Below are positions 1-42,090 of a stretch of 64,000 nt of DNA, one piece after another (position 1 is the stretch's first letter; every line of letters begins with the position of its first letter). A program made the translations under genes and the position numbers. The stretch comes from Amoebidium appalachense (Eukaryota > Ichthyosporea). The stretch spans positions 1,612,001 to 1,676,000 of the forward strand of contig CAVNZM010000018.1 of NCBI GenBank assembly GCA_963693365.1, given 5' to 3'. Below the pieces are notes generated by a model, which worked only from the letters and a program-made list of their open reading frames with translations, made no database searches and had not been told where the DNA came from.

Positions 1-765
1 GAATTCGAAAGACCAAGAATTGAGTGCTTCCTTGCCACAATGGCTGCTTGCTGTCATACCCTTCGGGCATATTATTTTTTCATCTAGCAACGCTTCTGGA
101 AATTCTAACGGAAATTCAGCACAGCCAACTCATGGAATAATGAATACACCATCACACCGTTATTTCTGTCTAGTTGAATTCTTTTCTCTTGTTGCTGGTA
201 CATATCTGCTTTTCTGGAAGGCAGCTGGCATATCCCGTTATACGAGCCCCAAATTGACTAAAAAGACGGCAGAAAGTTCGACTTTTTCCGATTTCTCGCG
301 CTGTGATGTCGGTTTTTTTTTGCTGTCTGAGCTTTTGATTACAGCAGAAGCCACAAATTTTGCTACTTAACATTCGGAGCAAATTTTGAGAGACTTGTAC
401 AAATCATAAATGTATCCCATCATCTTAGAAGGTTGCCTGAAAGAAGAAGAAATTCGTTATATACGTTGGCCCTACTGTATTACTCAAACTTGACCACTCA
501 CTCCCTCTCTACCTTTCCCACAACCCCTGCACATCACAGTTTCCTTTTTCTGACAAGTAAAAAAACGTCGAAGCTTCACCACGAACCACGAGAATCCGCT
601 AAGCTATCTTCATATTCATCACTAACCATCTTCCTCCCACCAACCCACCTTTACATTGCCCCCAATCCCAACACATCATCCATACACATCCATAGGTTTC
701 TCTTCTTGCACCAAGCAACAAAACCAGCAGGAAAAAAACCAAGAAACCCCCTCCAGTTCCAGAAA
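1..765. other. Upstream flank of the GMC gene; no supported gene
   Basis: Unique, AT-leaning sequence without the homopolymer tracts seen elsewhere. An open frame at 20-370 has no recognisable motif and no splice context, so I do not call it a gene. The last 300 bases are rich in CA and C stretches and probably hold the promoter and 5' UTR of the oxidoreductase that starts at 766. The frame open from 433 runs in phase into that start, but its translation is low-complexity and poorly protein-like, so the ATG at 766 is preferred. Confidence 0.5.
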
Positions 766-1431
766 ATGTCTTCAAGCGTAGCAGCCAAGCAGGTGGCAAC
801 CAAAGCCTTCGACTACATCATCGTGGGGGGGGGCTCAGCCGGCTGTGTCCTTGCAAACCGCCTCTCCTCTCTCCCCAACACAACCGTCGCTCTGATTGAA
901 AGCGGCCCCACGGACGCCAGCCCCTTGGTGAAACTCCCACTTGGCGTTGCTGTTTTGGTTCCGTTTTCGCGCAAGTACAACTGGCAGTTTAGCTCCGTTC
1001 CTCAGAAGCACCTGAATGGGAGGAGCATTTTCCAGCCGAGGGGAAAGGGTATGGGCGGATCCTCTAGTATCAACGCCATGGTGTACATCAGGTGTGTGTG
1101 TGTGTGTTTGTGTTTGTGTGTGTGCCCCCCCCAAACCCACACGTCCTTCTTGCCCCTTTCCTACCTTCTCTCCCCCCTCACCCTTCTCTCCCCTCCTGCC
1201 CATACCCCCCCCCCCCCCCCCCCCCCCCCCTCCCTGCCTCCTCCCCCTCCCCCTGCTTTTCCCTTGCCCTTTTTCCTCCCTCCCTCCCCCTCGCCCCTCC
1301 CTACCTCGCTCTTCCCTCTTCTTCCCCCCACCTCCCAACCCCCTCCACCTCTACCTCCCTCTTCCAGTTTCCCATTCCCTTCAGAGACCTAGTGGGATAC
1401 GACACATGCGAATCTCTAGCAAAACCTGCCG

Positions 1432-1478
<47 letters not shown>

Positions 1479-3702
1479 ACACACACCCGCCCGCCCTTTC
1501 CACCTCCCTGTTCCACCTTCCACATACCCTTCAGAGACCATCCAGTTGACTACGACACATGTGAATCTCTAACAAAATTTAACTGTCACCCATTCCCCTC
1601 CCGCCCTTCCCCCCCCCCTCCCCTCTCCCCTTTCCACCTTCCACCTTCCACACTCCCATCAGAGGCCACCCTGTTGACTACGACACCTGGGAATCCCTCG
1701 GAAACAAAGGCTGGAGCTACAAGGACATTCTTCCCTGCTTCAAACTTCTGGAAAACAACAGCCGCGGCGCCAACGCCTACCACGGTGACAAGGGTGAACT
1801 CTCTGTGACTGACCTGCACATGGTTACGGAGAAGGTGAAAGCTTTTCTGGAAGCTGGAAAGGAACTGGTAATGAATCTCTCTCTCTTCTCCCCACCCCCC
1901 TCCCCTCCTTTCCCCCAAAGTGAAAACCTTGTGAAAGCCCTACCCCCTTCTCCCCTCCCCCTTCCCCCCCTCCCAACCCAACCCAATCCAACCCACCGCC
2001 CTTCCTCCTGACAGTAGGGTCTGTTTAGGGGTCTTCTGAAACTCTAGTAGGCCCCCCCTCCCCCCCCCCCCCCACCCCTCCTCCCCACCACCACCACCAC
2101 CACCACCACCACTACCAACAAGCCAGCCCCCCTCCGCCCCATCCCCCCCTACCACTACCGCCGCCACCAAACACCCCCTCCTCCTCCCCACCCCACACCT
2201 TCCACCCTCCCCAAAACCACCCCAATCAAACCCCACCCCCCCTACCACCACCACCTCGACCCAACCTTCGGCCAATCACTGACATGACCTTTTTGACCTG
2301 GACACAGACAACACACCTCATTCCACCTGCAAACATTCCTGTGACTTTGCTCTGATCTGCCTGTGCTCTTGTGCTCCATCGGCATGCCTGCGCGTGTATG
2401 AAGCTCTTGCTAACATTTAACGCTCCATGTCCCCCCCCCCCCCCCCCCCCCCCCCGTCCCCCCCGGTCCGTCCCTACTGATACCTCACACTCCATGCCCC
2501 CTCCCCCTCCCCCTCCCCCCCCTCCCCCCCCCCCCCCCCCCCTCTCCCTCCCCCCATGAACACACACACGCACGCACACACACACACACACATCTCCCCC
2601 TGCACACACACACAAACTTGCCTAGCTGCATTAACCCCCCCTCCCACCCTCTCCCCCCACTCGCCCTACCCCTCGCCCTATCCCCCCCCCCCCGATCCAT
2701 TTTCTCATTTTCTTCCTTCCTTCTTTTTTCTTTCTTTCGTTCTATTCTTTGTATGCCTACACACACAGGGCATTCCCTACAACGAAGACTTCAACGGAGC
2801 CGACCAGGAGGGCATAGGCCACTACCAGAGCACACGCCACAACGGGAGGAGGTGTAATTCCGCCGCGGCGTTTCTCGATCCGATCAGATCGCGCCCTAAT
2901 CTAACCGTGATCACCAACATGCACACGACACGTCTGCTGATGGATGGGAAGAAGGCCGTGGGGATTGAGGTTGCAAAGTGGTATGATCGGTATGTTCTTT
3001 AACCCCTATCCCTCCCTGCCCCTCCCCCCCCCCTCCCCCCCCCCCCCCATCCCCTATTCTCCCCCCCCCCCCCCCCCCCCCCCCCCGCCCCACCCACCCA
3101 CCCTCCCCACGCCCTTCTTGGCTGAATCTGCATGATTTTGTCCGTCTTAAGTGTGTACTTCGCACTCTGTAATGCAACTTGAGACTCAGCCACCCCACTC
3201 CCCCCCCCCCCCTCCCCCCCCCCCAAAAAAAAAAAAAAAAGTAAAGTAAAATAAGAAATAAAGCACACCACTGAAACCTCGCCATTTCCGCAGGAACGCA
3301 ACCACCCGCCTTGTTGCCGGAAACGGTGTGATTCTGGCCGCGGGTGCCTTTGGATCCCCCCAGATCCTCCAACTTTCCGGCATAGGACCCCGCAAGCACC
3401 TCGAGTCGCTCGGAATTCCCGTAGTTGCGGACCTTCCCGGTGTGGGTGCGAATTTGCAGGACCATTTGGACACCCCCGTCAACATGATGACAAAGGTCAA
3501 CGAGTATCCATATGGAGCCCATCCGGCGAATCTGATTCGTCAGACGAATGAGCTTGTGAAGTATGTGTGAAACTTCCCCCTCCCCCCTTCCCCCCGCCCC
3601 GCGCTGCCACCGTCGGTTCGTCATAGATGTGTGAGCTCTGGTATTGGCTGTATTCTCTCATCTCTCTCTCTCTCTCTCTCCTTGTTCTACTTACCGTGCT
3701 CC

Positions 3703-3735
<33 letters not shown>

Positions 3736-4468
3736 AAAAAAAAAAAAAACCTCCCCCTCCGTGATATTCTCCTTTCCGTGTTCCGCATTCTAACCGCCTC
3801 CCCCCTCCCCCCTCCCCCTCCCCGTTCCCCCTCCCTCCTTCCTTTCCCCCTCCCTCCCCTTCTCCCCCCCCCCCCCCCCCCCCCTCCCCCTCCCCCCCCC
3901 CCCTTTCTCCCTCCAGGTATCTCCAAGGCGAAGACAACAGCATGTTCAACAGCAATCTAGCCGAAGCCGGAGCGTTCTGGAAATCCTCCAAAACCCTCCC
4001 AGCCCCGGACCACCAGATCCACACGGGCCCCCACCTTTTCGCGGACCACGGTAGAAAATTGTTGCTCGGATACGGGATGACAATTCACGACTGCGTGCTT
4101 AGACCCCGCTCTAGGGGGACAGTCATGGTTGCGAGCAAGGACCCGTTTGCGGCGCCTCTGATCGACCCCAACTACCTGGCTCACCCTCAGGTGAATACCC
4201 AACAACCCCCCCCCCCCCCCCTGCTTCTTCTCGCTCCTCCCTGCGTTCTCCCCCCCCCCCCCCCCCCCCCCCCCCCCCTTCACACCCATACACACACAGA
4301 CACAGACACACACACGAAAGAGGGGGGGAAAAAAGTAGAAAAGAAAAGACAGAGAAACAAACCAAAAAAAGAAATGGAATAGACAAAGAAACATCCTCAA
4401 GTGTCCTTCAACCCTCGTGGATTGGATTCGCCTCCCTCCCCCCAACCAACCAACAGCACCACCATCGC

Positions 4469-4546
<78 letters not shown>

Positions 4547-5492
4547 ACCACCACCACCACCATGGTCCTCAGTGAAATGATCCCTTGTGCATGCACACGC
4601 ACACACTTACACACATACTCACACACACACACACTTACACACACACATACACGTACACACACACATACTCACACACGCACACACTTACACACACACATAC
4701 ACGTACACACACACATACTCACACACACATACACGTACACACACACATACTCACACACGCACACACTTACACACACACATACACGTACACACACACATAC
4801 TCACACACGCACACACTTACACACATACACACACATACACGTACACACACACATACACACGCACACACTTACACACACACATACACGTACACACACACAT
4901 ACACACACACATACTCAGACACGTACACACACACATACTCACACACGCACACACACACATACACGTACACACACACATACTCACACACGTACACACACAT
5001 ACTCACACACGTACACACACACGTACACACACGTACATACACAGGACATGGAAGACCAGATGACCGGAGTCAGGATGCTCGGTCGTTTCGTCCAATCCAA
5101 CGCCTTCAAACACTACAACTGGTACAACTGCACACTGCCCAACGACGGCAAAGACATGACAGACACACAGATCAAGGAATACGTTAGAGCAAAGTCGAGC
5201 ACCGTGTACCACCCTGTGGGCACGTGCAAGATGGGGCCTGCTAGTGATGTGAATGCGGTTGTGGATCCGGATACACTCAAGGTACGTGTGTGTGTGCATG
5301 ACAGACACATTCCCCCCCCACCTCCCCCCCCCCCCCCCCCTCTCTCTCTCTCCCTCCCTCTCTTTATCTCCATTCTTCCCTCCCCCCCTCCTCCTCCCCT
5401 CTCCCCCCTGCCCCCCCCCCCCCCCCGGCTCTCTCGCTCTCTCTCTCTCTCTCTCTCTTGGCCTCTCTTTATCTCCCTCCCCCCTCCCTCCC

Positions 5493-5535
<43 letters not shown>

Positions 5536-6195
5536 CCCCTCCCCCCCCCCCCCCCCCCCCCCTCCCCCCGCCCCCTCTCGGTGGGTGGGTGTGAGTGTTG
5601 GGGTCCGATGTGTGATGATGAAGTATCAGTAGGATTATGCCTCTCGGGGGGGGAGGGGGGGTATTTGTTTTGGCCTTGGCCTACCAAGTATCTGGATAAG
5701 CAGGTGGAATGTTCGTGTCGTAGGATCCAATCCTCCTCCCCCCCCCCCCCCCCCCTAACACACACACACACACACACACACTGAACCATCCACCAACGGG
5801 GGTTAGAAGGGGGGAAGGGGGAAGAGGGGGGAGGGGAGGGGGAAGATGGAATGGAAGGCCGATCCTTTTTCCCTTTATGTGAAAACCATCCAAAAAGCCA
5901 AATCAACACAGGGGGGGTGAAGCATATTTCTTCGCAGTTTGGTAGGAGGGGCGACCAATAGACGTAGGGCATGTACGGTTATATCATCGCTAGACTGACC
6001 AAGCCAACCAATCACGCGCAGGTTTACGGTGTGGACAACCTGCACGTGGTCGACGCGTCGGTGATGCCGACCCTGATTGGTGGAAACACGAACAAGCCCA
6101 CTATGGTGATTGCACAGAAGGCCGCGGAAGCAATCATGCGCCAGCACGTGACACTCGACGTGGGAAATGAACGCACTGCAGAGGCTGCTATGTAA
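766..6195 (+). CDS. GMC-family FAD oxidoreductase (choline dehydrogenase-like), 7 exons
   Basis: Exons 766-1091, 1663-1867, 2769-2989, 3294-3560, 3917-4190, 5045-5281 and 6022-6195; every intron is GT-AG and the phases join to 567 residues plus stop, the usual family length. Seen: the FAD dinucleotide motif VGGGSAGC (about residues 20-27), GMC signature 1 [13 protein letters not shown] (about 97-109), signature 2 [15 protein letters not shown] (about 268-282), the catalytic-loop motif [11 protein letters not shown] with His about 487, and VDASVMP followed by GGNTNKPT with Asn about 532 as the likely second catalytic residue. Known family: these enzymes oxidise alcohol groups using FAD; choline or glucose-type substrates cannot be told apart here. 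No signal peptide or clear transit peptide is visible. Introns are loaded with C runs and CA repeats. Intron 1 also holds two decayed copies of the start of exon 2. An AATAAA lies at 6915-6920, about 720 bases past the stop. Confidence 0.94.
1371..1580 (+). repeat. Two decayed copies of the intron 1/exon 2 junction of the GMC gene
   Basis: Segments 1371-1430 and 1511-1580 resemble the true acceptor and exon start at 1641-1700. All three have a pyrimidine tract, then CAG, then AGNCC, then GATACGACACATG or GACTACGACACATG/CTGG, then GAATC(T/C)CT. The copies have lost the reading frame and key codons (for example the Trp codon TGG is TGC or TGT in the copies), so they are not alternative exons. 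They sit in tandem inside intron 1, separated by C and CA runs. Confidence 0.8.
4472..5044. repeat. (CA)n array with TACACA/CGTACACA variants in intron 5 of the GMC gene
   Basis: A pure CA stretch at about 4472-4544 is followed, from 4589, by a higher-order array in which ACACAC blocks alternate with ATACTCAC, CACTTACAC and ATACACGTAC. It ends directly at the acceptor of exon 6 (AG at 5043-5044), so the repeat serves as the sequence in front of the splice site. Confidence 0.85.
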
Positions 6196-7134
6196 ATTCA
6201 GATGAATCCCCCCCACTACTATTCATGTCAATGTAGATTCCCTTTAAAACTGCTATATGTGGAAATGCAAACATCCTACTTCCATGTTATTTAGAAACAA
6301 AAGGGGGCATCTTCCCCCTCCCCTCCCCCCCCCCCCCCCCCCCCCCCGATAACATGTGCGGCAATGTAAATGTTCCCCGACTACCTTTTGTGGCAATGTA
6401 AATCCCCCACCACTGCCGTGTATGCTTTTGGTTTATATTATGACCGAAACGGTTAAACCGATTGGCGATAATCGGATCGCATAATAGCTATAGCCACCAT
6501 TCTGGTTTCTACAATCGAATTTGTATGCGATTGGAAAATTTGTGGTTGGTGTCAGCTGGACTTCGATTCTGGTTGTCGTAACATCAGCCAGTTCATATTG
6601 GCCTCGAGTTTAATATTCCTGTTGTTTCCTTTCTTGTCTCTTGTTGATGAATCTATACACCTGGCCCAAATTTGCTTATGTATTGCTGTTTTGCTTTCGT
6701 TGCTTTTCAAAGAAATTGTGCAGTTTTCTTGCAAATACCCGGATTTTTAGGTGTATAGCTACACGTGCATCTCTTTCATAGCAGTTATCTAGAAATATCC
6801 AGTAAAAACCCCTACCGTGGTTTTAGACCCGAGAAACCTCGACGGGAGGGTTTCGTAGTAGCCCATCTTTGTTTGTTGCATTCGACCATCTTCTTATTTT
6901 AATAGGTAAATTTCAATAAACGGCAAATTGTCAAAGAAACGAGCCTTCCTTTCTATGAGCAATCGCTGTCTGCTATGCATAGTTATATATTCCTACTGTT
7001 TTAGTTGTTTTATTTTATAAGAACCTTTTTTTCTATGCTGCTGTGCATCAATTTTGGGGGATCAGGTTACATTTTTTTCCTCCCTCCAATGGCCTTTGTA
7101 TTGTGGGCCAATACTTCAGGTGGGTGCGTTTCAA

Positions 7135-8268
7135 AATGGGTGTGGGTGTGTGTGCCGGGCATGAGTAAGGGCACCAGTATCGGTGTGTGAGTCCGCGCGT
7201 GTGCGTGTGTGTGTGTGTGTGTACGTGTGCGTGTGTATGTGTGTGTGTTCGTGTACGTGTCTGTGTGTGTACATGTACGTGCGTGTGTGTGTGTACGTGT
7301 ACGTGTCTGTGCGTGTGTGTGTACGTGTACGTGTTTGTGTGTGTGTGTGCACATGTGATCGTGGGTGCACGTGTGTGCGCACGCGCCGGCCATGGATCTT
7401 CCCCCCCCCCCCCCCCCCCCAAAAAAAAAAAAAAAAAAAATGAAATGAAATGAAATGGGAAAAAAAAAAAGAAATGAAAAAAAAAGATAACTTCGGTGCA
7501 CATACATACGAACACAAAGACACAGACACACACATCCGGATCCACGCACACTGTAATACACGGGCAAATGATTTGAAGTTCTGTGTGTACATGCGTGCTG
7601 TGAGCTTGAGAGAGGCTGTGTGGTCATACACCAGGGTCCTCATACAGTCAATTTCTACTAGCTGACACTTAGTCTCCCCACTGCTTGTGACTACGGCATA
7701 CAACAGCCCAACGCAGCCTCTCTCAAGCTCACAACACACGTGCACACACAGAATGTACTACTGTACTTCAAATCCTAGGTCCATACTCCGGAAGCCCCTA
7801 GGTATAGGGAGATCAACCCACAACCGACTAAAATATACAGTATTTGATAACAATCTACCAAAATGAAAACATAAACCCAACAGCCATAACCATATGTGAG
7901 TCTGGGCCCTAAATGGGGGGGCTGCTGCCCCCCCCCACCCCCCACTAGAGGGGCCTGACGGTCCCTTTATGTCGCTTGGGGATCGAGTCGTTCTCCCCTG
8001 ATTTTACGTCATCGGAAAGTGTGATGTCCAATCAGACTCGAGGGGACTTCCGGCGTATGGACTAATGTGATCCTCTGCCTGTGTATTGCAGTATGAGTGG
8101 ATCCGGATGTGTATGTATGTGTTTTTGAGTTCGAAAGTGTCTGCTTGGTCAATACGGGATGTCTATGTGTTTTCAACTATCGGGAGTACCGATGTGACGT
8201 CAACATTAATCTCAAGCTTTTCTTTTTATTCCTTTTTTTCTTTTTTTTTTTTTTTTTGGAAGGGGGGT

Positions 8269-8300
<32 letters not shown>

Positions 8301-8430
8301 CGGGATCGCACTATGTAGAGGATCCTCGCGCGCGCCGCACACACACATGCACGGACAGGCACACTCACAGACGTGCACGTACATGCACAGGTCCGCTCAC
8401 TCATACCAGGCACACACCAACACCCAATAA
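7135..8430. repeat. Large imperfect inverted repeat, arms about 350-430 bp
   Basis: The left arm (about 7135-7565) and the reverse complement of the right arm (about 8075-8430) share blocks in the same order. These are GTGCCGGGCATGAG versus GTGCCTGGTATGAG, a TG-rich block, a C run followed by an A run, CATACATACG-type sequence, and the 15-mer CACATCCGGATCCAC (left 7531-7545, right 8097-8111), followed by CTGTAATACAC versus CTGCAATACAC. The spacer of about 500 bp holds a second, smaller foldback. Arm ends are approximate because they run into simple repeats. Confidence 0.65.
7565..7790. repeat. Foldback element inside the spacer of the large inverted repeat
   Basis: TGTGAGCTTGAGAGAGGCTG at 7600-7619 is matched by its near-exact reverse complement CAGCCTCTCTCAAGCTCACA at about 7716-7735. 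The match continues outward through TTCTGTGTGTACAT versus ATTCTGTGTGTGCAC and ATTTGAAG. The arms are about 50-60 bp with a loop of about 95 bp. There is no coding capacity. It could be a nonautonomous foldback transposon or part of the larger palindrome. Confidence 0.7.
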
Positions 8431-9265
8431 AGGCATGGGCACCCACCCACACCTACCCACACACCCACTGTTGACGTCACCCATGCTCACACCACACAAC
8501 CACGGCCACCGAAAATATGCACCCCTCCCCCCCCCCCCCCCCCCCCTTCCCCCCATCCCAACACCCACACACACAACACAGTGTTACTACACCACACGCA
8601 CGGAAATTCGTATACAAACGTCTCAGGTACGCATATCTAGGTGTGCGTACGGACATATGTATATGTAAACCTACAAATGCACCGAGACATAGTTTCGATG
8701 ATATGCTTTGCCATTTATTTGGTTTTGTCATGGCCTGTTATGAAAAATTACACACTCCGCTATAAACATACCTATTTCAGCTGTCTACTAGTAAACTGTC
8801 ATACACTGCAATATATATATTTACAGCAAACATATTTCAAAATTACCATAGATTGTACATGTCACGGGCTACAACAAGCAATATACTTCGAATTCGGGTA
8901 TCTATCTGTCAAAAAAGACCAAACAAAACTTGTGTTAACCCATAACACGACATAATTATTAGGACCATTGGGCCTTAATTTCAGTACAAAAACCAGAAAA
9001 AACACAACCTTTTGTTATGTACCTACTCTGGTAAACAACAGACAACAAATATTAGCCAAGGCTTCCTTATAATCGGCCAAAGAAAACGCTGTATTACAGG
9101 GTTTTGGTTTCAAATTTCATTTGTGTGGTAGGGAAACGGTCCACTTTCGTATATGCAACCACATTTTCTTAACATTTTTTGTATTTGTGGTCTCGCATTC
9201 GAATATGTCCCTGCTACTAAAGGTAGCCTTCCTCCGTCCCTAACATTGCTTCCCCCCCTCCCCCC

Positions 9266-9296
<31 letters not shown>

Positions 9297-9560
9297 ATAC
9301 ACACACACCTTTTCCCCCTCCCTTCTCCTCTGTGCACGACCCACCACCGCCGCCATTGGGTGTCTCGGGTTTTGCAACATCATAGAAATTTGGAATTATA
9401 CCATCACCTCCCCTATCCTTTTTTTACCTTTGACACGAGAACCATTTTTTTTGGGCACGTGCACCCACGTGAATGCATGCAGGTGTTGTAGCCGTGAATT
9501 TTCCACCCTCCCCCCCCCCCCCCCCCCCCCCCCCGTTTTCTTCTTCTTTTCCACTTTTCC

Positions 9561-9591
<31 letters not shown>

Positions 9592-9687
9592 GGTGGTGGT
9601 GATGGGTGGGTGGGTGGGTGGGTGGGTGGGTGGGTGGGGGGGGGGGGGGGGGGGGGGGGGTTGATGGGGGGATGGCTGGTTCCTTGA

Positions 9688-29371
<19,684 letters not shown>

Positions 29372-29567
29372 GTCTCCGAAGATGGGATCCACCAATGAAT
29401 AGAGTGGAGAACCGGGGGATGGAGGACTTTAGGCTGTGTACGTAGAAGAAGAAGAAGAGCAGCGAGGGTGATTGTGGGAATGCATGGACTGGGGTGGGCT
29501 ATAAATTTGAAGGGGGTGCGCGGTTGTCTGTGTGTGCTCTTTTGTTGTTCCGTGGGGGAGGGGGAAA

Positions 29568-29625
<58 letters not shown>

Positions 29626-30676
29626 TGGATGAACTGATGAAGAGAAAGGGAGAAATAAAGATAATTAATTCTAGCTATTCCTATGCAAGAAGTATTGGGG
29701 AAAGCACGAGCGGAAAGTATTTTATCTTAGTTTTTCAAAGTGCTCGTTTCCTTTATTTTACTTTTGCATTCAACTTGCTGAGCCAAACCAAAGAAAAAAC
29801 AATCACGTAATCGTAGTCTACCCAAGTAACCCCTACCACGCATTGTTTGTTGATGTATTCACGAATGCTCAACCGCTGCTGAGACAGCAATGAGAAGATA
29901 CCTAAAGTGATAAAGAGTGAAGGAGTTTATAAAACATAATTGGGCCATTTCTTTCTTGTTCTTATACTATATTAATGTTTACATTTATTTATAATATATT
30001 ATCTTGACACCCAGCCTTTTGAAAATGCGACCGTCGCGCTCGGCCAGGATCATGGAAATGATGTCATCAATTGAACAAACTGTCCAATCAAATTATGCGT
30101 AGTGGTACGTGATTGATACACTCTCCGCCAATAATATTTCAAATGTTTTCGAACATCCGCCAATCAGGGATTAGACCAGCCAAACACACATCAGGGGGTG
30201 TGGCGACTTGACTTCAAGTTGCGACCTGAAATCATCAAGCCCCTAACTTCAACAAAGTCAAGTCAAGTCACCAGGCCTGACATAGGAGTGACTTGAAGGG
30301 GGGAGGGGGGCTTGGGGCGGGGAAATATAGGAGGATGGGTGGGAAGGGGGGACGCAATGCCCGCCCGTGGCCCAGCTGGCCAGTGGTGGGCCGGAGGAGC
30401 TACTAAAAATAGTATGCCTCCAAGTCGCGATTCCAAGTCAAGTCAAGTCATCCAACCGAGCAAACATTTATAAATTGAAGTCATGTCAAGTCGTTGAGGC
30501 TCTGCCACACCCCTGAAATTATTGTCACACACCCAAATAAGCCAAGCACATCTCTTCATGTTTTGTGCTGTTTCTTGTTGCGTTTTCTTCATCAAAGGGG
30601 CGTGCTTCGGATAGCAATGAGTTATAGCGTCGTTAAGTTATAGCCACTCACTTTACTCCTTTTCTGAACTTGGAAA
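29372..30676. promoter_or_regulatory. Divergent intergenic region between gene B and gene C
   Basis: About 1.3 kb between two start codons that point away from each other, so it should hold both promoters. A G run of about 58 bases (29566-29623) lies near the gene B side. AT-rich sequence follows (29640-30010) and then the hAT-like element at 30190-30522. No TATA box position can be defended. No coding sequence is seen. Confidence 0.5.
30190..30522. mobile_element. Nonautonomous hAT-like element with CAGGGG(G)TGTGGC ends
   Basis: The left end TCAGGGGGTGTGGCGACTTG matches the reverse complement of the right end, TCAGGGGTGTGGC, then ACGACTTGACATGACTTCAA. The interior repeats AAGTCAAGTCAAGTCA several times in both orientations. 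CAGGGGT-type ends are typical of hAT elements (established knowledge). I could not identify the expected 8-bp target duplication, so the assignment is tentative. It carries no open frame. Confidence 0.6.
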
Positions 30677-40137
<9,461 letters not shown>

Positions 40138-40199
40138 TGGGTGGGGGTGATGTGTTTTTTTTTTTTTGTTGTTTTTTTGTTTTTTTGTTTTTTTTCCTT

Positions 40200-40239
<40 letters not shown>

Positions 40240-40586
40240 AGCTTTGTTTTGTTTGTTTGGTTGGTTTCTTGGTTGGTTGGTTGGTTGGTTGTTGGTAAAG
40301 TGTTTGTTTGTGTGGTGTGTGTGTTTTGGGGGAGGAGGAGGGAGGGGGGGGGAAGGGGTTGTGTCCATGTTTGCGGTTTGTGTTTTGAATGTGTTTTGTA
40401 TAGTTTAGGTGGTTTTTGATTTGCTGTTTTTTGTTGTGCCTTTTTTTGTGTGTGTGAGTGTTTTTGATTTGCTGTCTTTTGTTGTGCCTTTTTTTTTGTG
40501 TGTGAGTGTATGCGTGCATGCGTGTGCGCGCGCGTGCGTGTGCGCGCGCGTGTCCACCCATATGTATGTCCGGAGGTTTTTTTTTT

Positions 40587-40617
<31 letters not shown>

Positions 40618-41784
40618 GGGGTATACGCGAGTGTCATCGAAAACCATGTAGCGGTTTTTCTTCAATTGTACCGGGTGCTGTTAGACAAGAATTAATCCAT
40701 TAGTTTTGATACGGCTTTACGGTTTGTGATTGAGCTGAGCATATATGTATACCTGTCATAACCGGAATTTGAATCCGATTTTACGTGCGTGGTTGGCCCT
40801 CTGCTTTGCGGGCAGAAACCTAATAAACGGTTTTTGATTTACAGGGAATTTTTTTGCTACATTATCTCCCGGGCCGCCTTTGCGTTTTCTGACCACAACA
40901 GTGAAAATATATCCCCAACTGGTTCTGTGACTTCTGTCTCTTCTTCTATCTTTTTCATATTTTTAACAAGCCATGCAATGAATTTAAAAACTAATTTTTG
41001 ATTTTTTAACTTGGCTGGATCAGCACGGTCGCTGCTCACGGTCGCTACCCCAAAAAAACCTGTAAGCTGATTGGTCAATCCGATGTTTGGGTAGAGCCCA
41101 TGAATTACCGAATTTGGCAATCCGTATTTGCCATGTTGGAGGCAATCCAATCATCTTTCGAGATTTTTGGAGTGCGGCAAACATTTTTGCAATTGAAGCG
41201 CCTTCATGCACAGACATCCATTTCACGCTACAAGTTACCTCGTCTGTTTAACGTTTACCCCCCTCCCCCCTTTTCTCCTCGGTGATTGTGCATTTTCGTG
41301 TTTGTGGTCGAGGGTGGGCCCCAAAAGGTGGGGTGGGGGTGGGGGGGGGGGGGGACAATGTTGATCTTGTATGGCTGGACCACCATTTCCCATCCGGGAA
41401 ACTCCGGGACATCAGTTCCCAAATTTCCAAATCCAAAAACCGGGATGTCCTTTATTTCCAGTAGAAAAAGGCCCACTGGGGTTGTTACCAACCCAAAAAA
41501 CGGAGTTTTGGTAAGACGTAAAAACAGCTACAAGATCTATTTTCCCACCAAAACCCAGCTATCTCTTCACCACAAAAATACCCCGAAAACTCTATATTTT
41601 TCGACTCACAAACCCCTCAAAGTACCTTTTTACAGCACCACAATTGTAAACCCGGAAAACTCAATCTCCCACATAAAACCCCCCAGAAAAGTATCCATTC
41701 CCCCTACCACACCCCCGCACACACATTTTATCTAACCCCCTGACCCGTGCCATTGCACTGCGCAATGTTTCCTCACTCTGCCTC

Positions 41785-41823
<39 letters not shown>

Positions 41824-41838
41824 CCCTCCCCCCTCCCC

Positions 41839-41869
<31 letters not shown>

Positions 41870-41998
41870 ACGCGGCAAAAAGAAAGAAAGCGAAAGGGGG
41901 GGGGGGGGGGGGGGGGGGGGAGCGACAGAGAGCGAGCGATTGAGCGAGAGAGAGAGACTCGGGGGGGGGGGGGGGGGGGAGGGAGGGAGGGAGGGAGG

Positions 41999-42090
<92 letters not shown>

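Larger units (their letters stand above)
6196..9687. other. Intergenic region between the convergent genes A and B; repeats only
   Basis: No open frame with protein character and no exon with a convincing splice pair was found. The region holds the GMC 3' flank, a large inverted repeat at 7135-8430, a foldback element at 7565-7790, C-run/A-run and T-run/G-run junctions at about 7399-7440, 8225-8300 and 9560-9660, and a GGGT-type tract at 9603-9640. A few CA-rich stretches at 8330-8560 look like the diverged outer arm of the inverted repeat. Confidence 0.55.
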
